DNA of 64,000 bases from NCBI GenBank assembly GCA_027493525.1, contig JAOSKN010000002.1, forward strand, positions 1,034,288 to 1,098,287, given 5' to 3'. Below, piece after piece: positions 25,428-33,509 of the stretch (its first letter is position 1; every line of letters begins with the position of its first letter). This DNA is from Planctomycetota bacterium (GTDB lineage: Bacteria > Planctomycetota > SZUA-567 > H5-PLA8). A program made the translations under genes and the position numbers. The notes beneath the pieces were generated by a model. It did no database searches, had not been told where the DNA came from, and saw only the letters and a list, made by a program, of their open reading frames with translations.

Positions 25428-26753
25428 GTGCCCGAAGTCACGAAGGAGCAGGTGCTGGACGCGCTGCGCGCGGTGAAGGACCCGGACCTGGGCCGCGACA
25501 TCGTGGCCTGCGATTTCGTCAAAGAGGTGAAGATCTGCGGCCCGACGGTGGGGGTGACGATCGAACTGACGACGCCGGCCTGCCCGGTGAAGGAGCAGCT
25601 CAAGAGCGAGGCCGCGGCGGCGATCAAACGGCTTCCGGGCATCGAGACGGCCGACGTGACGATGACCGCGCAGACGGTGGGCCGGCGCATCGACGCGCAG
25701 GATATCCTGAAAGGCGTCAAGAACTGCATCGCGGTGGGCTCGGGCAAGGGCGGGGTGGGCAAGAGCACCGCGACGGTGAACCTGGCTCTGGCGCTGGCGC
25801 AGAGCGGGGCGAAGGTGGGGATCCTCGACGCGGACATCTACGGCCCCAGCGTGCCGGGGATGCTTGGCATCAACGACCGGCCCATGGCCGACGAACAGGG
25901 CAAGGCGATCCCTCCGGCGGCGTTCGGGATCAAGGCGATGAGCGTGGGCATGCTCGTCGGCGAAGACGCGCCAACGATCTGGCGCGGCCCGATCGCCAGC
26001 CGGCTCCTGCAGCAGTTCCTCGGCGCGGTGAACTGGGGCGAACTGGACTACCTGCTCCTGGACCTGCCGCCCGGGACCGGTGACATTCAACTTACGCTGA
26101 CTCAGTCGGCCCCGCTGAACGGCGCGGTGATCGTGACGACGCCGCAGCAAGTGGCGATGCGCATCGCCAAGAAGGGGCTCAAGATGTTCCAGCAGGTGAA
26201 CGTGCCGATCCTGGGCCTGCTGGAGAACATGGCCGGCGAGGTCTTCGGCACGGGGACCACCGCCACGGTCGCGAAGCAAATGGGCGTGCCGTTCCTGGGG
26301 AGCATCCCGCTGGATCCGAAGATGGTGGAGTCCGGCGACATGGGCGTGCCCTTGGTCGCCTTGGACAAGGAGTCCCCCGCCAGCAAGGCCTTCCTTGCCG
26401 CGGCGCGGAGCCTGGCGGCCCAGTTGAGCGTCACGAACCTGCGCGAGCAGGCCGTGGACAACCGCCCCAAGCAGGTGCTCCTGGCGGAGCAGAACCCGCC
26501 GAAGATCGTCTGGGAAGACGGGACGGTGATGATCTACGACGCGCGGAAGCTGCGCCTGGCCTGCCCCTGCGCCTCCTGCCGCGACGAGATGACCAGCCAG
26601 CAGATCATCACCGAGCAGCAGGTGCCGGCGAACATCAAGGTCGCCGAGGCGCGCCCCGTCGGCCGCTACGGGCTGAACCTGGTCTTCAGCGACCAGCACG
26701 GCAGCGGCATCTTCACCTTCAACTACCTGCGCGAGCTGGGGCAGCCGCTGTAG
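25428..26753 (+). CDS. mrp: Mrp/NBP35-type Fe-S cluster carrier ATPase with DUF59 and DUF971 domains
   Basis: A 441-residue cytoplasmic P-loop protein that carries and delivers Fe-S clusters. Residues 1-85 are an MIP18/DUF59 domain. The deviant Walker A is GSGKGGVGKST near residue 106, followed by DADIYGPSVPGML and the switch LLLDLPPGTGD. The usual CxxC of Mrp is not obvious near residue 265 (LLENMAGEVFGTGT). The C terminus is a DUF971 domain with CPCASCRDE and GRYGLNLVFSDQHGSGIF. The start is GTG with AAGGAG upstream. Its last 93 bases reappear at 33410-33502, and it converges on the next gene with a 12-bp gap. Confidence 0.93.
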   Translation: MPEVTKEQVLDALRAVKDPDLGRDIVACDFVKEVKICGPTVGVTIELTTPACPVKEQLKSEAAAAIKRLPGIETADVTMTAQTVGRRIDAQDILKGVKNCIAVGSGKGGVGKSTATVNLALALAQSGAKVGILDADIYGPSVPGMLGINDRPMADEQGKAIPPAAFGIKAMSVGMLVGEDAPTIWRGPIASRLLQQFLGAVNWGELDYLLLDLPPGTGDIQLTLTQSAPLNGAVIVTTPQQVAMRIAKKGLKMFQQVNVPILGLLENMAGEVFGTGTTATVAKQMGVPFLGSIPLDPKMVESGDMGVPLVALDKESPASKAFLAAARSLAAQLSVTNLREQAVDNRPKQVLLAEQNPPKIVWEDGTVMIYDARKLRLACPCASCRDEMTSQQIITEQQVPANIKVAEARPVGRYGLNLVFSDQHGSGIFTFNYLRELGQPL

Positions 26754-26765
26754 GGCGCACGGTAC

Positions 26766-28011
26766 TCAGCGTTCGGCGGGTGCGGGCCGCGGGCGGATCG
26801 CGGGCCAGTAGGTCCAGACGTGGCCGCCGCGTTCGTGCTGGCCGAAGTAGATCTGTCCGTCGCGCCCGGTGACGGCGCAGGAGAATTCGTAGCCGTAGAT
26901 GCGCGTGCCGAACATCGCCGCCGGCACGCCGAGGTCCTTCAGTTCGTGGCGTTCGGGGTCGTAGCAGAAAAAGCCGCCCGACGTCGCCTTCACGTCCCGA
27001 GAAACCGAAGAGCCGGCCGTCGCGTGTGACGGCAAGGCCGCGCACGCCGCGGTAGCAGGTCGGCTTGCCAAGGCTGCGCAGCGTGCCGGCGCGGAGGTCA
27101 TAGGCGAAGAGCACGCCGTCGCCGGCTCCGGCGCCGTAAAGGACTCCGCGCGCGCGGTCCACGGCGAGGCATTCGGCGTCGTTGTGGTACGCGCGCCCGG
27201 TGAGGCCTGGGACGTAGAGGTCGGTGTGTTCAAGCTTGCGCGCGGCCGGGTCGAAGCGCCAGAAGCGGCCCTCGGTGCCGGTGCCGTAGACAAGCCCGTC
27301 GGTGCCGAGCGCCAGCGCGCGGCCGAAGCGCCGGATGGAGCTGACCGGGCCGACGACGTGGACTTCGCCCGAAGGCAGCGTGCAGGTGAAGAGCGTGCCC
27401 GTGCGTTCGCCGAGTCCGACAAGCAGGTCCTCGCGTTTGCCGAGCGGCACGCGCACGGCGCAGGCGATGCCTTCGCCGGGCAGCGGCGTGGCGAGCTTCT
27501 GCGCGGGCGTCGGCGGGAAGCTCCATTCGTGGATCAGGTCACAGCCGTCGTCGACGCTGGCGTGGACATAGAGGGCGCCTTCGCCGGGCTGCTCGTAGCG
27601 GCGCGGGTCGAAAATCGGCTGCGAGCCGCCGGGCGCGGTAACCGCGTAGACCTTGCGGTCGCTGCCGCAGAGCACGGCGGTGACGCGCGCGTTGTCTTCG
27701 AGCGTAGCGAGGTCGATGACGGCGCCGGTGATGCCGCGAGTGAGCGCGGCGAAGAGGTGCGCGCGGGTTCCGCCGGTGCCGCCGAAGACGACGTCGCGCG
27801 GATCGCTGTCGAGCGCGGTGACGTAGGCCTCGTTGGCGGGAATCGCCAGCGACTGGCCAGGGAAGGCGAGGGGCATGGCGGCGAAGCCGCCTTCCTGGAC
27901 GAAGACGAACGAGCGGTTCTGGAGACCCCAGCCGTCGCGGTGCTCGGGATCGCGCTTCACGCCTTCGCGTTCGTAGAAGGGCGGCGGCCAGGTGCGGTCG
28001 GAGAAACTCAT
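26766..28011 (-). CDS. Beta-propeller protein, possibly polysaccharide-related (one frameshift)
   Basis: Reconstructed as 414 residues, with one extra base at 26977-26979. Repeating blades of the type DGLVYGTGTEGRFWRFDPAARKLEH and GVLYGAGAGDGVLFAYDLRAGTLRSLG indicate a six- to eight-bladed propeller. No signal peptide is visible, and no catalytic motif can be named. It is downstream of a second propeller gene (5-bp gap) and an exported GH123-like enzyme on the same strand, suggesting a role in sensing or processing the same glycan. Oligogalacturonate-lyase-like folds are a possibility I cannot confirm. Confidence 0.65.
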
Positions 28012-28016
28012 GCGGC

Positions 28017-29285
28017 TCAGCCCCATTTCCTGAGCGGGAAGGCCCGCGGGTCGGGCGGTGTGCGGGCGTTCATGGGCAGGCGGAAGATGCCGGAGGGCAT
28101 GCCCGCGATGTTACCGAAGAACAGGTCGCCGCGGGCGTCCATCGCGCCGCGCGAGACGTAGTGCGCGGCCATGCCGTCCGGGCGGCGCAGGATCGCGAAA
28201 TCTTCCTGCTTGCCGCTCTCCGGATCCAGGCGGATCACAAGGCCCTCGAAGTTTTCGGCGGTCTCGTGATCGAATTTGTGGCCGCGGTCCTCGGAAAACG
28301 GCGCCCAGCGGCTCTTGACGAAGTAGATGGCCCGATCGGGTCCGACGACCAGGCCGCCGGCGTGGTCCTTGAAAAAGCTGATGGGCCGGTACGGATTCTG
28401 CTCGTACTGCGTGGCGGGGCCGAGGTCCTCCATGCGGCCCTGCGCGCCTTCGAGCGGCCAGTGGCGGAAGAGGTGCGGGAAGTTGCGCCAGGGCACGCCG
28501 AAGAGGGATTCGCCGTCGGGCGCGGCGGCGATATCGTAGACGACGCCGTGCCAGCCGTTGAGGTGGCGCGGGCGCGGGATCCAGAGTTCGAGTTCCTCCA
28601 GTTCGCCGCGATCGGGATCGTAGCGCAGGATGCGCCCGTAGTCGTCGGTGGTGTAGGCGCGAGATTTCTTGTCGAGCCAGATCGCCTGCGGGTTGAGCGA
28701 GCCGAGGCGGCCGCAATCGTGGACGCGGTCGCGCTCGAGGTCGTAGACGAGAAAGTGATTGCGCGGCCAGCCGACGGCGTAGAAGAGCCGGCGCTCCTCG
28801 TCGAAGCAGAGGCAGCGGCAGCCTTCGTTGGGGATGAGCGTGCGCGACCAGAGGACGCGGTCCTGCCGGGTGTCGTAGGCCAGCAGCACGGAGCCGCGGA
28901 AGGCCTTGCGTTCGTCGCCCCAGTCGGCGTGGACATCGAAGTGGAGTTCGTTCAGCGCGGGCGCGCTGGCGTGTGTGGCGGCGTAGAGGATCCCGTCGCG
29001 TTCGGACGGCGCGAAGCTGTAGTGGATCTTGCACTGGGTGGCACGGCCGGAATCGGGCGGGTCGCCGCAGGTTTCGCCGACATCGAAGAGGTAGTCAAGA
29101 GCGTCAATTTGTTCGTTGTAGCGGGCGACGACGACGGCGCAGCCGCCACGGTGCTCGATGCAGGCCGCCGCGTACACGCGGCGATCGGGGCCGGTGCTGA
29201 GGCTCCAGGTGGTATCCGCGATGGGGACTTGATCGTAGACGTAAAACTTCGCTTCGCGAAGGGCCACGAACCGCCTCCCGCTCAC
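28017..29285 (-). CDS. Beta-propeller protein
   Basis: A 422-residue protein with recurring blade motifs (RVYAAACIEHRGGCAVV, RLFYAVGWPRNHFLVYDLERDRVHDCG, RAYTTDDYGRILRYDPDRGELEELE), similar in style to the next gene in the operon. No signal peptide is evident. The start is a GTG with weak purines upstream, so the N terminus is uncertain. The pair of propellers lies between mrp and the GH123 gene inside the first tail-flanked module. The function is unknown. Confidence 0.7.
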   Translation of the reverse strand: MSGRRFVALREAKFYVYDQVPIADTTWSLSTGPDRRVYAAACIEHRGGCAVVVARYNEQIDALDYLFDVGETCGDPPDSGRATQCKIHYSFAPSERDGILYAATHASAPALNELHFDVHADWGDERKAFRGSVLLAYDTRQDRVLWSRTLIPNEGCRCLCFDEERRLFYAVGWPRNHFLVYDLERDRVHDCGRLGSLNPQAIWLDKKSRAYTTDDYGRILRYDPDRGELEELELWIPRPRHLNGWHGVVYDIAAAPDGESLFGVPWRNFPHLFRHWPLEGAQGRMEDLGPATQYEQNPYRPISFFKDHAGGLVVGPDRAIYFVKSRWAPFSEDRGHKFDHETAENFEGLVIRLDPESGKQEDFAILRRPDGMAAHYVSRGAMDARGDLFFGNIAGMPSGIFRLPMNARTPPDPRAFPLRKWG

Positions 29286-29376
29286 GTCCCGGATTCTTCG
29301 ACGCCGCGCCGCCAGGCAGGCGGGGACTGGCGACGACGATTATGTCAAACCTTCCGCCGCGCGCTACTGGCGAACC

Positions 29377-32001
29377 TCAGCGCGCCTCGAACGGGCCACG
29401 GATGCGTTCGACGCGCAAGGTCGCTGTGCAACCGTCCGACTCGGCCTTGATTTCATGGCCGCCCTGCGGCCAGGCGGCGGCGGGGTACTCGACAGCCACC
29501 TTTCCGCCGGCGGGCACGATGACGCTCCGCGTCTCGGGCTGCAACCCTGGGAAACTCAGGCGCACCTGCAGTTCCGCGCCGCCGTCCTGTTCGACGCGCA
29601 CGACGGCCATGCGCTGGCTGGCGTCGACCTGTGGGGTGGGCGTCGAGAGGCGGAAGGCGGGGAGTTTGACCTCGCGCAGGCTCAAGTCGTCGATCCAGAC
29701 GGCGCCAGCGCCCTGCAGCCAGACGGCGAGGTACGAAGGCTTGGCGTCCTTGGCCAGGGTGACGCGATGGACGACGCGCTTCCAGCCGGCGGCGTCGGCG
29801 GGTTCGTCGCGGTCGCTGGCGGAACGCTGCGCGCCCTTGGGCAGGTTGAGCCGGAGCTGCGGCGCGCCGCTCTGGACCTTCAGCCAGGCCGCGAACTCGT
29901 AGGTCTTGCCGGCTTCGAGGTTCACATCGACAGCCGGCGGTCCCCAACCCCAGACGCACACGTTGACGGCCATGCCGCTGGCGCCGGCGGGCGTGTCGAG
30001 CTTGAAGCTCTTGGCGCCGCCGTGACGTTCGGCGCCGTCGACGCCGCCCTTGCCGCCGAAGGCATCCTTATTGGGAGAGGCTTTCCAGGGGCCGGGGCCG
30101 GATTCGAAGCTTCCTTCGGCGATGAGTTCGGGGCCGTACTCGGGCGCGGCTTCGGGCGCGGGCGCGGGCAGGTCGAACGGCCCGGGGCGCACGGCGTCGG
30201 TGGCGAGCGCTTTCGCGAGGGTGACGTGCTTGAGCAAGTCCAGAATCGCGGAGGCCGTTTGCCAGCGCCACTGGGCCAGGGTCGCGGAAATCGCGGGCTG
30301 TCCGGCGCGGATCTTGTCCTGGTAGTGGAAGTCGATCCGGCTCATGATGCGGCGCGCGGCGGCCTCGCCTTCCTTTGCCGCGGCGACGGCCCGCGGGTCG
30401 CCGGAGGCGCGCGCGGCGGTGATGAGCCGCCAGAGCAGATCGGTGTAGCGGTAATCGTCGAGACCCTCGCGGACGCTCTCCCAGGCCAGGCTGGGAAGAA
30501 CGCCGTCGTCGGTACGGTAGACGTAGCCGAAGTTCCCGCGTATCGCGTTCTTCCAGGGCTGGTCGAAGGCGTAGACCCATTGCAGGATCTCGCTCGCGCC
30601 GGTCTTCCAGGCGTAGAAGCCGAAGAAGTAGCGGTCGCGCGCGATCTCCCCGACGGCCTCGGAGGAACTGCCGCCGTTGTAGACGCCGTAAGGCTTGCCG
30701 CGGTCGAGGAGCGTGCGGCACAGTTCGGGCGTGAAGCGGTTGATGCTGAACTCGTCGACGGCCGGTCCGAGGATGCCGATCTCGTCGATGCCAACGGCGA
30801 TGCCGCCGCCGATCGTGCACCAGCCGCCTAGCTCCGGGAAGCGTTGCCGCGCCCACAGGGCGTAGTGCGCGGTCTCCTTGAGCACGTCGGGGTGGCCGCC
30901 GGGTTCGTCCATGATGAAGAGCCGCACGCGCGGACCGCCCTCGGCCTTGACGGCATCGAGGACGGTGCGGATGGCCTTCTCGAAGTCCGCGTCGAGCTGG
31001 TCCGAATGCGGCCAAAACTCGAACCAATGCTTCTCCTTATTCCAGTGGTAGAGAAGCTGATGGCCGACCTCGGCGGTGGCGGGCCAGCGGTTGGCGGCCT
31101 CGCCGTAGACCTTGCGGCGCAGGGCGAGGTTCTCGCGGATGCTCTTGCGCGTGGCCTCGATGTCGTCGGCGCCGAAGCGCCGGTCGCGGCTGACGATCTG
31201 CGCCCCGATGCCGGATTCGGCGTTGTTGATCCCGTGTTCGCGCAGGTCGATAAATTCCTTCTCGCGCCGGGCCAGGTCCGGGGGCGCGCCGGCGTAGGAC
31301 ATGGCCGTCTCGATGGGTACGGGCGGCAGGCGGAAGGGGAGCACGCGCAAGACGACGGAGACCTCGGCGGCGGCCTTGCCTTCGGCCTCGGCCGTCAGGA
31401 CGCCGCTGTAGTCGCCGGGCGCGGCGGATTCGGGAACGTGCACGGTCAGCCAAACCTGCGCCGAATGGTTCCGCGCAACGCCGAAGGTCTCGTGCTGCTC
31501 AAGCAGGAAGGGCGCCCAACGGAAGCGTTTGTCCTCGGTGCGGTAGCGGACCGCGCTGCGAATGGGACGCACGATTCGCACGTCCACGTGCGCGGCAGGG
31601 AAGACGTCGCCGGAGGACGACTTCCACGCGCCAAGCCGCACGCGGCAGTTTTTCAGGTCTTCGAGCGCGTGGAGCGCGAAGCTGAGCGGTTCGTACTCGC
31701 CTTGCGCGGCGAAAGCGTGGACCTCGGCGCAGCGTTCGAACGGCGCGGGGACCGTGTCGTGATAGATTTCGTCCTGCGGCGCGCGCTGAAAGAGGATGAA
31801 GCCGGAGGCCTTCTCGGCGGCGGTCGGTTCGGGGCACGCGCGGACCTTCGGCTCGGCGGGGTCCTCGGTCCAACCTTCGGCGGGCGGGAACTCCGGGCCT
31901 TGTGCGGCCCAAAGCGTAAATTGCTCGGGCACGTCTTCGGCGCACGCGGCGCAGGCGATACAAAAGGATAGAGCCAGGAGCGCGGGGAGTTGAGCTTTCA
32001 T
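29377..32001 (-). CDS. Exported GH123/DUF4091-like glycoside hydrolase with carbohydrate-binding domain
   Basis: An 874-residue protein with a signal peptide (MKAQLPALLALSFCIACA). An N-terminal beta domain (residues 85-225) is followed by a TIM-barrel-type region with LFIMDEPGGH at 362-370. The adjacent Asp-Glu pair (365-366) is what GH123 beta-N-acetylgalactosaminidases use in substrate-assisted catalysis. About 170 C-terminal residues form a carbohydrate-binding-module-like beta sandwich (AKSFKLDTPAGASGM, YEFAAWLKVQSGAPQL). Likely periplasmic cleavage of N-acetylhexosamine-containing glycans. GGAGG lies seven bases before the ATG. Divergent from a GntR-type regulator that probably controls it. 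Confidence 0.8.
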   Translation of the reverse strand: MKAQLPALLALSFCIACAACAEDVPEQFTLWAAQGPEFPPAEGWTEDPAEPKVRACPEPTAAEKASGFILFQRAPQDEIYHDTVPAPFERCAEVHAFAAQGEYEPLSFALHALEDLKNCRVRLGAWKSSSGDVFPAAHVDVRIVRPIRSAVRYRTEDKRFRWAPFLLEQHETFGVARNHSAQVWLTVHVPESAAPGDYSGVLTAEAEGKAAAEVSVVLRVLPFRLPPVPIETAMSYAGAPPDLARREKEFIDLREHGINNAESGIGAQIVSRDRRFGADDIEATRKSIRENLALRRKVYGEAANRWPATAEVGHQLLYHWNKEKHWFEFWPHSDQLDADFEKAIRTVLDAVKAEGGPRVRLFIMDEPGGHPDVLKETAHYALWARQRFPELGGWCTIGGGIAVGIDEIGILGPAVDEFSINRFTPELCRTLLDRGKPYGVYNGGSSSEAVGEIARDRYFFGFYAWKTGASEILQWVYAFDQPWKNAIRGNFGYVYRTDDGVLPSLAWESVREGLDDYRYTDLLWRLITAARASGDPRAVAAAKEGEAAARRIMSRIDFHYQDKIRAGQPAISATLAQWRWQTASAILDLLKHVTLAKALATDAVRPGPFDLPAPAPEAAPEYGPELIAEGSFESGPGPWKASPNKDAFGGKGGVDGAERHGGAKSFKLDTPAGASGMAVNVCVWGWGPPAVDVNLEAGKTYEFAAWLKVQSGAPQLRLNLPKGAQRSASDRDEPADAAGWKRVVHRVTLAKDAKPSYLAVWLQGAGAVWIDDLSLREVKLPAFRLSTPTPQVDASQRMAVVRVEQDGGAELQVRLSFPGLQPETRSVIVPAGGKVAVEYPAAAWPQGGHEIKAESDGCTATLRVERIRGPFEAR

Positions 32002-32198
32002 GTCAGGGCCTCCGGTGAGGGGCGACTGATATTCTGATATCCATACACCGAATTCGTGGAATGAATCGAGTAGTATATCATTCTTATGTGTAACATGATT
32101 AGTATGAATATGTTGTGACAAAAATCGAAATCAGGATTGTATTATTAGGAATAGAGTTAGTCTGTTAGCTCATACATGTTAGCGATAGGGCGAAGGCC
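32002..32198. promoter_or_regulatory. Divergent AT-rich control region, GH123 / gntR
   Basis: About 200 bp, strikingly AT-rich against its surroundings. Contains a direct TGATAT repeat (32027-32032, 32035-32040), an ATGT-GTA-ACAT inverted repeat (32086-32096), TATACT on the minus strand (32072-32077) and a TTGTCA box on the minus strand (32116-32121) like that of the second module. Operators for the adjacent regulator probably lie here. Confidence 0.45.
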
Positions 32199-33272
32199 AT
32201 GAAAGAGAACGCGCAGTACCAGCAGGTGGCCGACTCGCTTGCGACCTCCTTTAAGGAGCGCGGTTGGCGGCCGGGGCAGCAGTTGCCGAGCGTGCGAGAG
32301 CTGGCGCGGACGCACGGGGTCAGCGTCTTCACGGTCTCGAAGGCGCTAAAGCTGCTGGCGGTGCAGGGCGTGGTCGAACGGCGCTGGGGCGTGGGCTGTT
32401 TCCTCTCGTCGAAATTCCATCCCGCGCGCCCGCCGCGCCGCGAGCCGGTGGTGGGGATCCTGCTCGATCCGCAACGCGTGCCGGGTTCGGGCTGGAGCCA
32501 GACGCTCCTGGAAGGCTTCCTGGCGGGCATCGCGAGCGAAGGCGCGCGCGCGAAGTACGTATCGTGGGAGCCGGGGCTGACGGTTGGGCCGGAGATCGAC
32601 GGCCTGCTGGTCGGCTCGTACCTGCCGTCCGGAGATGCGCGCGCGAACTGGGAGCGCATCGCGGCGTGGCTGCGCATGCCGATCGCCGGGCGCTTCCCGG
32701 TGGTCTGCGCGGACTTCGATTTTCCGGGCGGCGACTCGGTGCAGATCGACAACGCCGGCGCGCTGGCGCAGGCGGCGCGCTACCTAGTCCAGTTGGGGCA
32801 TCGCGAGATCGCGTACCTGAGCGCGCCGAACAGCCGGACGTCGAAGGAGCGTCTGGAAGGCTTGCGCGAAGCGCTGCGCGAGCACGGCTTGGCGCACGAC
32901 GAACGACTGGTCTGGCGGATCACGCCGAGTCCGCACATCTCGTACGAACAGTTCCCGGCCTTTCACGCCGCGCGCCAATTCACGGCGATCTGCTGTTACG
33001 AGGATCTCTCGGCGTGCGGCGTGATCAAAGCGGCACGCGAACGCGGGCTGCGCGTGCCGGAGGACCTGAGCGTGGTGGGTTGCGGAAACCTGCCACTGGG
33101 CGAGTTCGCCAACGTGCCACTGACCACGCTGGACGTGCGGACGCCGGCGTTGACCAAGCGCGCGGTGCGGCTGCTGCTGGACCGGATCCGCGGAGGCGGC
33201 GGGGAGGCGGAGAAGATCCGCGTGCCCGCGGAACTGATCGTGCGCGGGAGCACGGGGCCGTGCGGTGCGTGA
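32199..33272 (+). CDS. GntR-type regulator with LacI-like sensor domain
   Basis: A 357-residue one-component regulator. Residues 1-70 are a GntR winged helix (QQLPSVRELARTHGVSVFTVSKALKLLAVQGVVERRWGVGCFL). Residues 80-357 are a periplasmic-binding-protein-like sugar sensor of the LacI type (VVGILLDPQRV, YLVQLGHREIAYLSAP, ICCYEDLSACGVIKAARERGLRVPEDLSVVGCGN). It is divergent from the GH123 gene and most likely represses the module until a glycan fragment binds. Similar layout, but low sequence identity, to the regulator at 38342-39454. Confidence 0.9.
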   Translation: MKENAQYQQVADSLATSFKERGWRPGQQLPSVRELARTHGVSVFTVSKALKLLAVQGVVERRWGVGCFLSSKFHPARPPRREPVVGILLDPQRVPGSGWSQTLLEGFLAGIASEGARAKYVSWEPGLTVGPEIDGLLVGSYLPSGDARANWERIAAWLRMPIAGRFPVVCADFDFPGGDSVQIDNAGALAQAARYLVQLGHREIAYLSAPNSRTSKERLEGLREALREHGLAHDERLVWRITPSPHISYEQFPAFHAARQFTAICCYEDLSACGVIKAARERGLRVPEDLSVVGCGNLPLGEFANVPLTTLDVRTPALTKRAVRLLLDRIRGGGGEAEKIRVPAELIVRGSTGPCGA

Positions 33273-33310
33273 GAGGCTGAGTACCGACCGGGGGACCGCC
33301 CGTGCCTCCG

Positions 33311-33349
33311 CTCGCCCGAGGCGAGCCACCCTCTCCCGCAGGGAGAGGG
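33311..33349. repeat. REP-like double hairpin
   Basis: Two perfect hairpins in a row: CTCGCC-CGA-GGCGAG (33311-33325) and CCCTCTCCC-GCA-GGGAGAGGG (33329-33349). The second is a familiar REP-type stem in GC-rich bacteria. It sits just after a regulator gene and 5 bp before the chimeric ftsK/mrp tail sequence. Confidence 0.85.
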
Positions 33350-33354
33350 CCGGC

Positions 33355-33502
33355 TCACGGCAGCGTCTTCGCGCCCAGGGTGTACTTGGCGTTGATGGCG
33401 GCGCGCGGCGGCCGCTACGGGCTGAACCTGGTCTTCAGCGACCAGCACGGCAGCGGGATCTTCACCTTCAACTACCTGCGCGAGCTGGGGTAGCCGCTGT
33501 AA
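33355..33502. repeat. Chimeric sequence: ftsK 3' tail joined to mrp 3' tail
   Basis: 33355-33406 matches 41949-42000 (ftsK end, read on the minus strand, stop codon included) with 3 mismatches in 52. 33410-33502 matches 26661-26753 (mrp end on the plus strand) with 3 mismatches in 93. Two ftsK changes are amino-acid substitutions, so it derives from a slightly different allele. The mrp part has gained an early TAG. It is a recombination scar, not a gene. Confidence 0.93.
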
Positions 33503-33509
33503 GCGCGCG

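Noticed and set aside
33302..33493. Short coding frame ending in the Mrp-like C terminus
   Set aside because: It reads through the junction of two copied gene tails; no start or upstream domain. Treated as a recombination scar.
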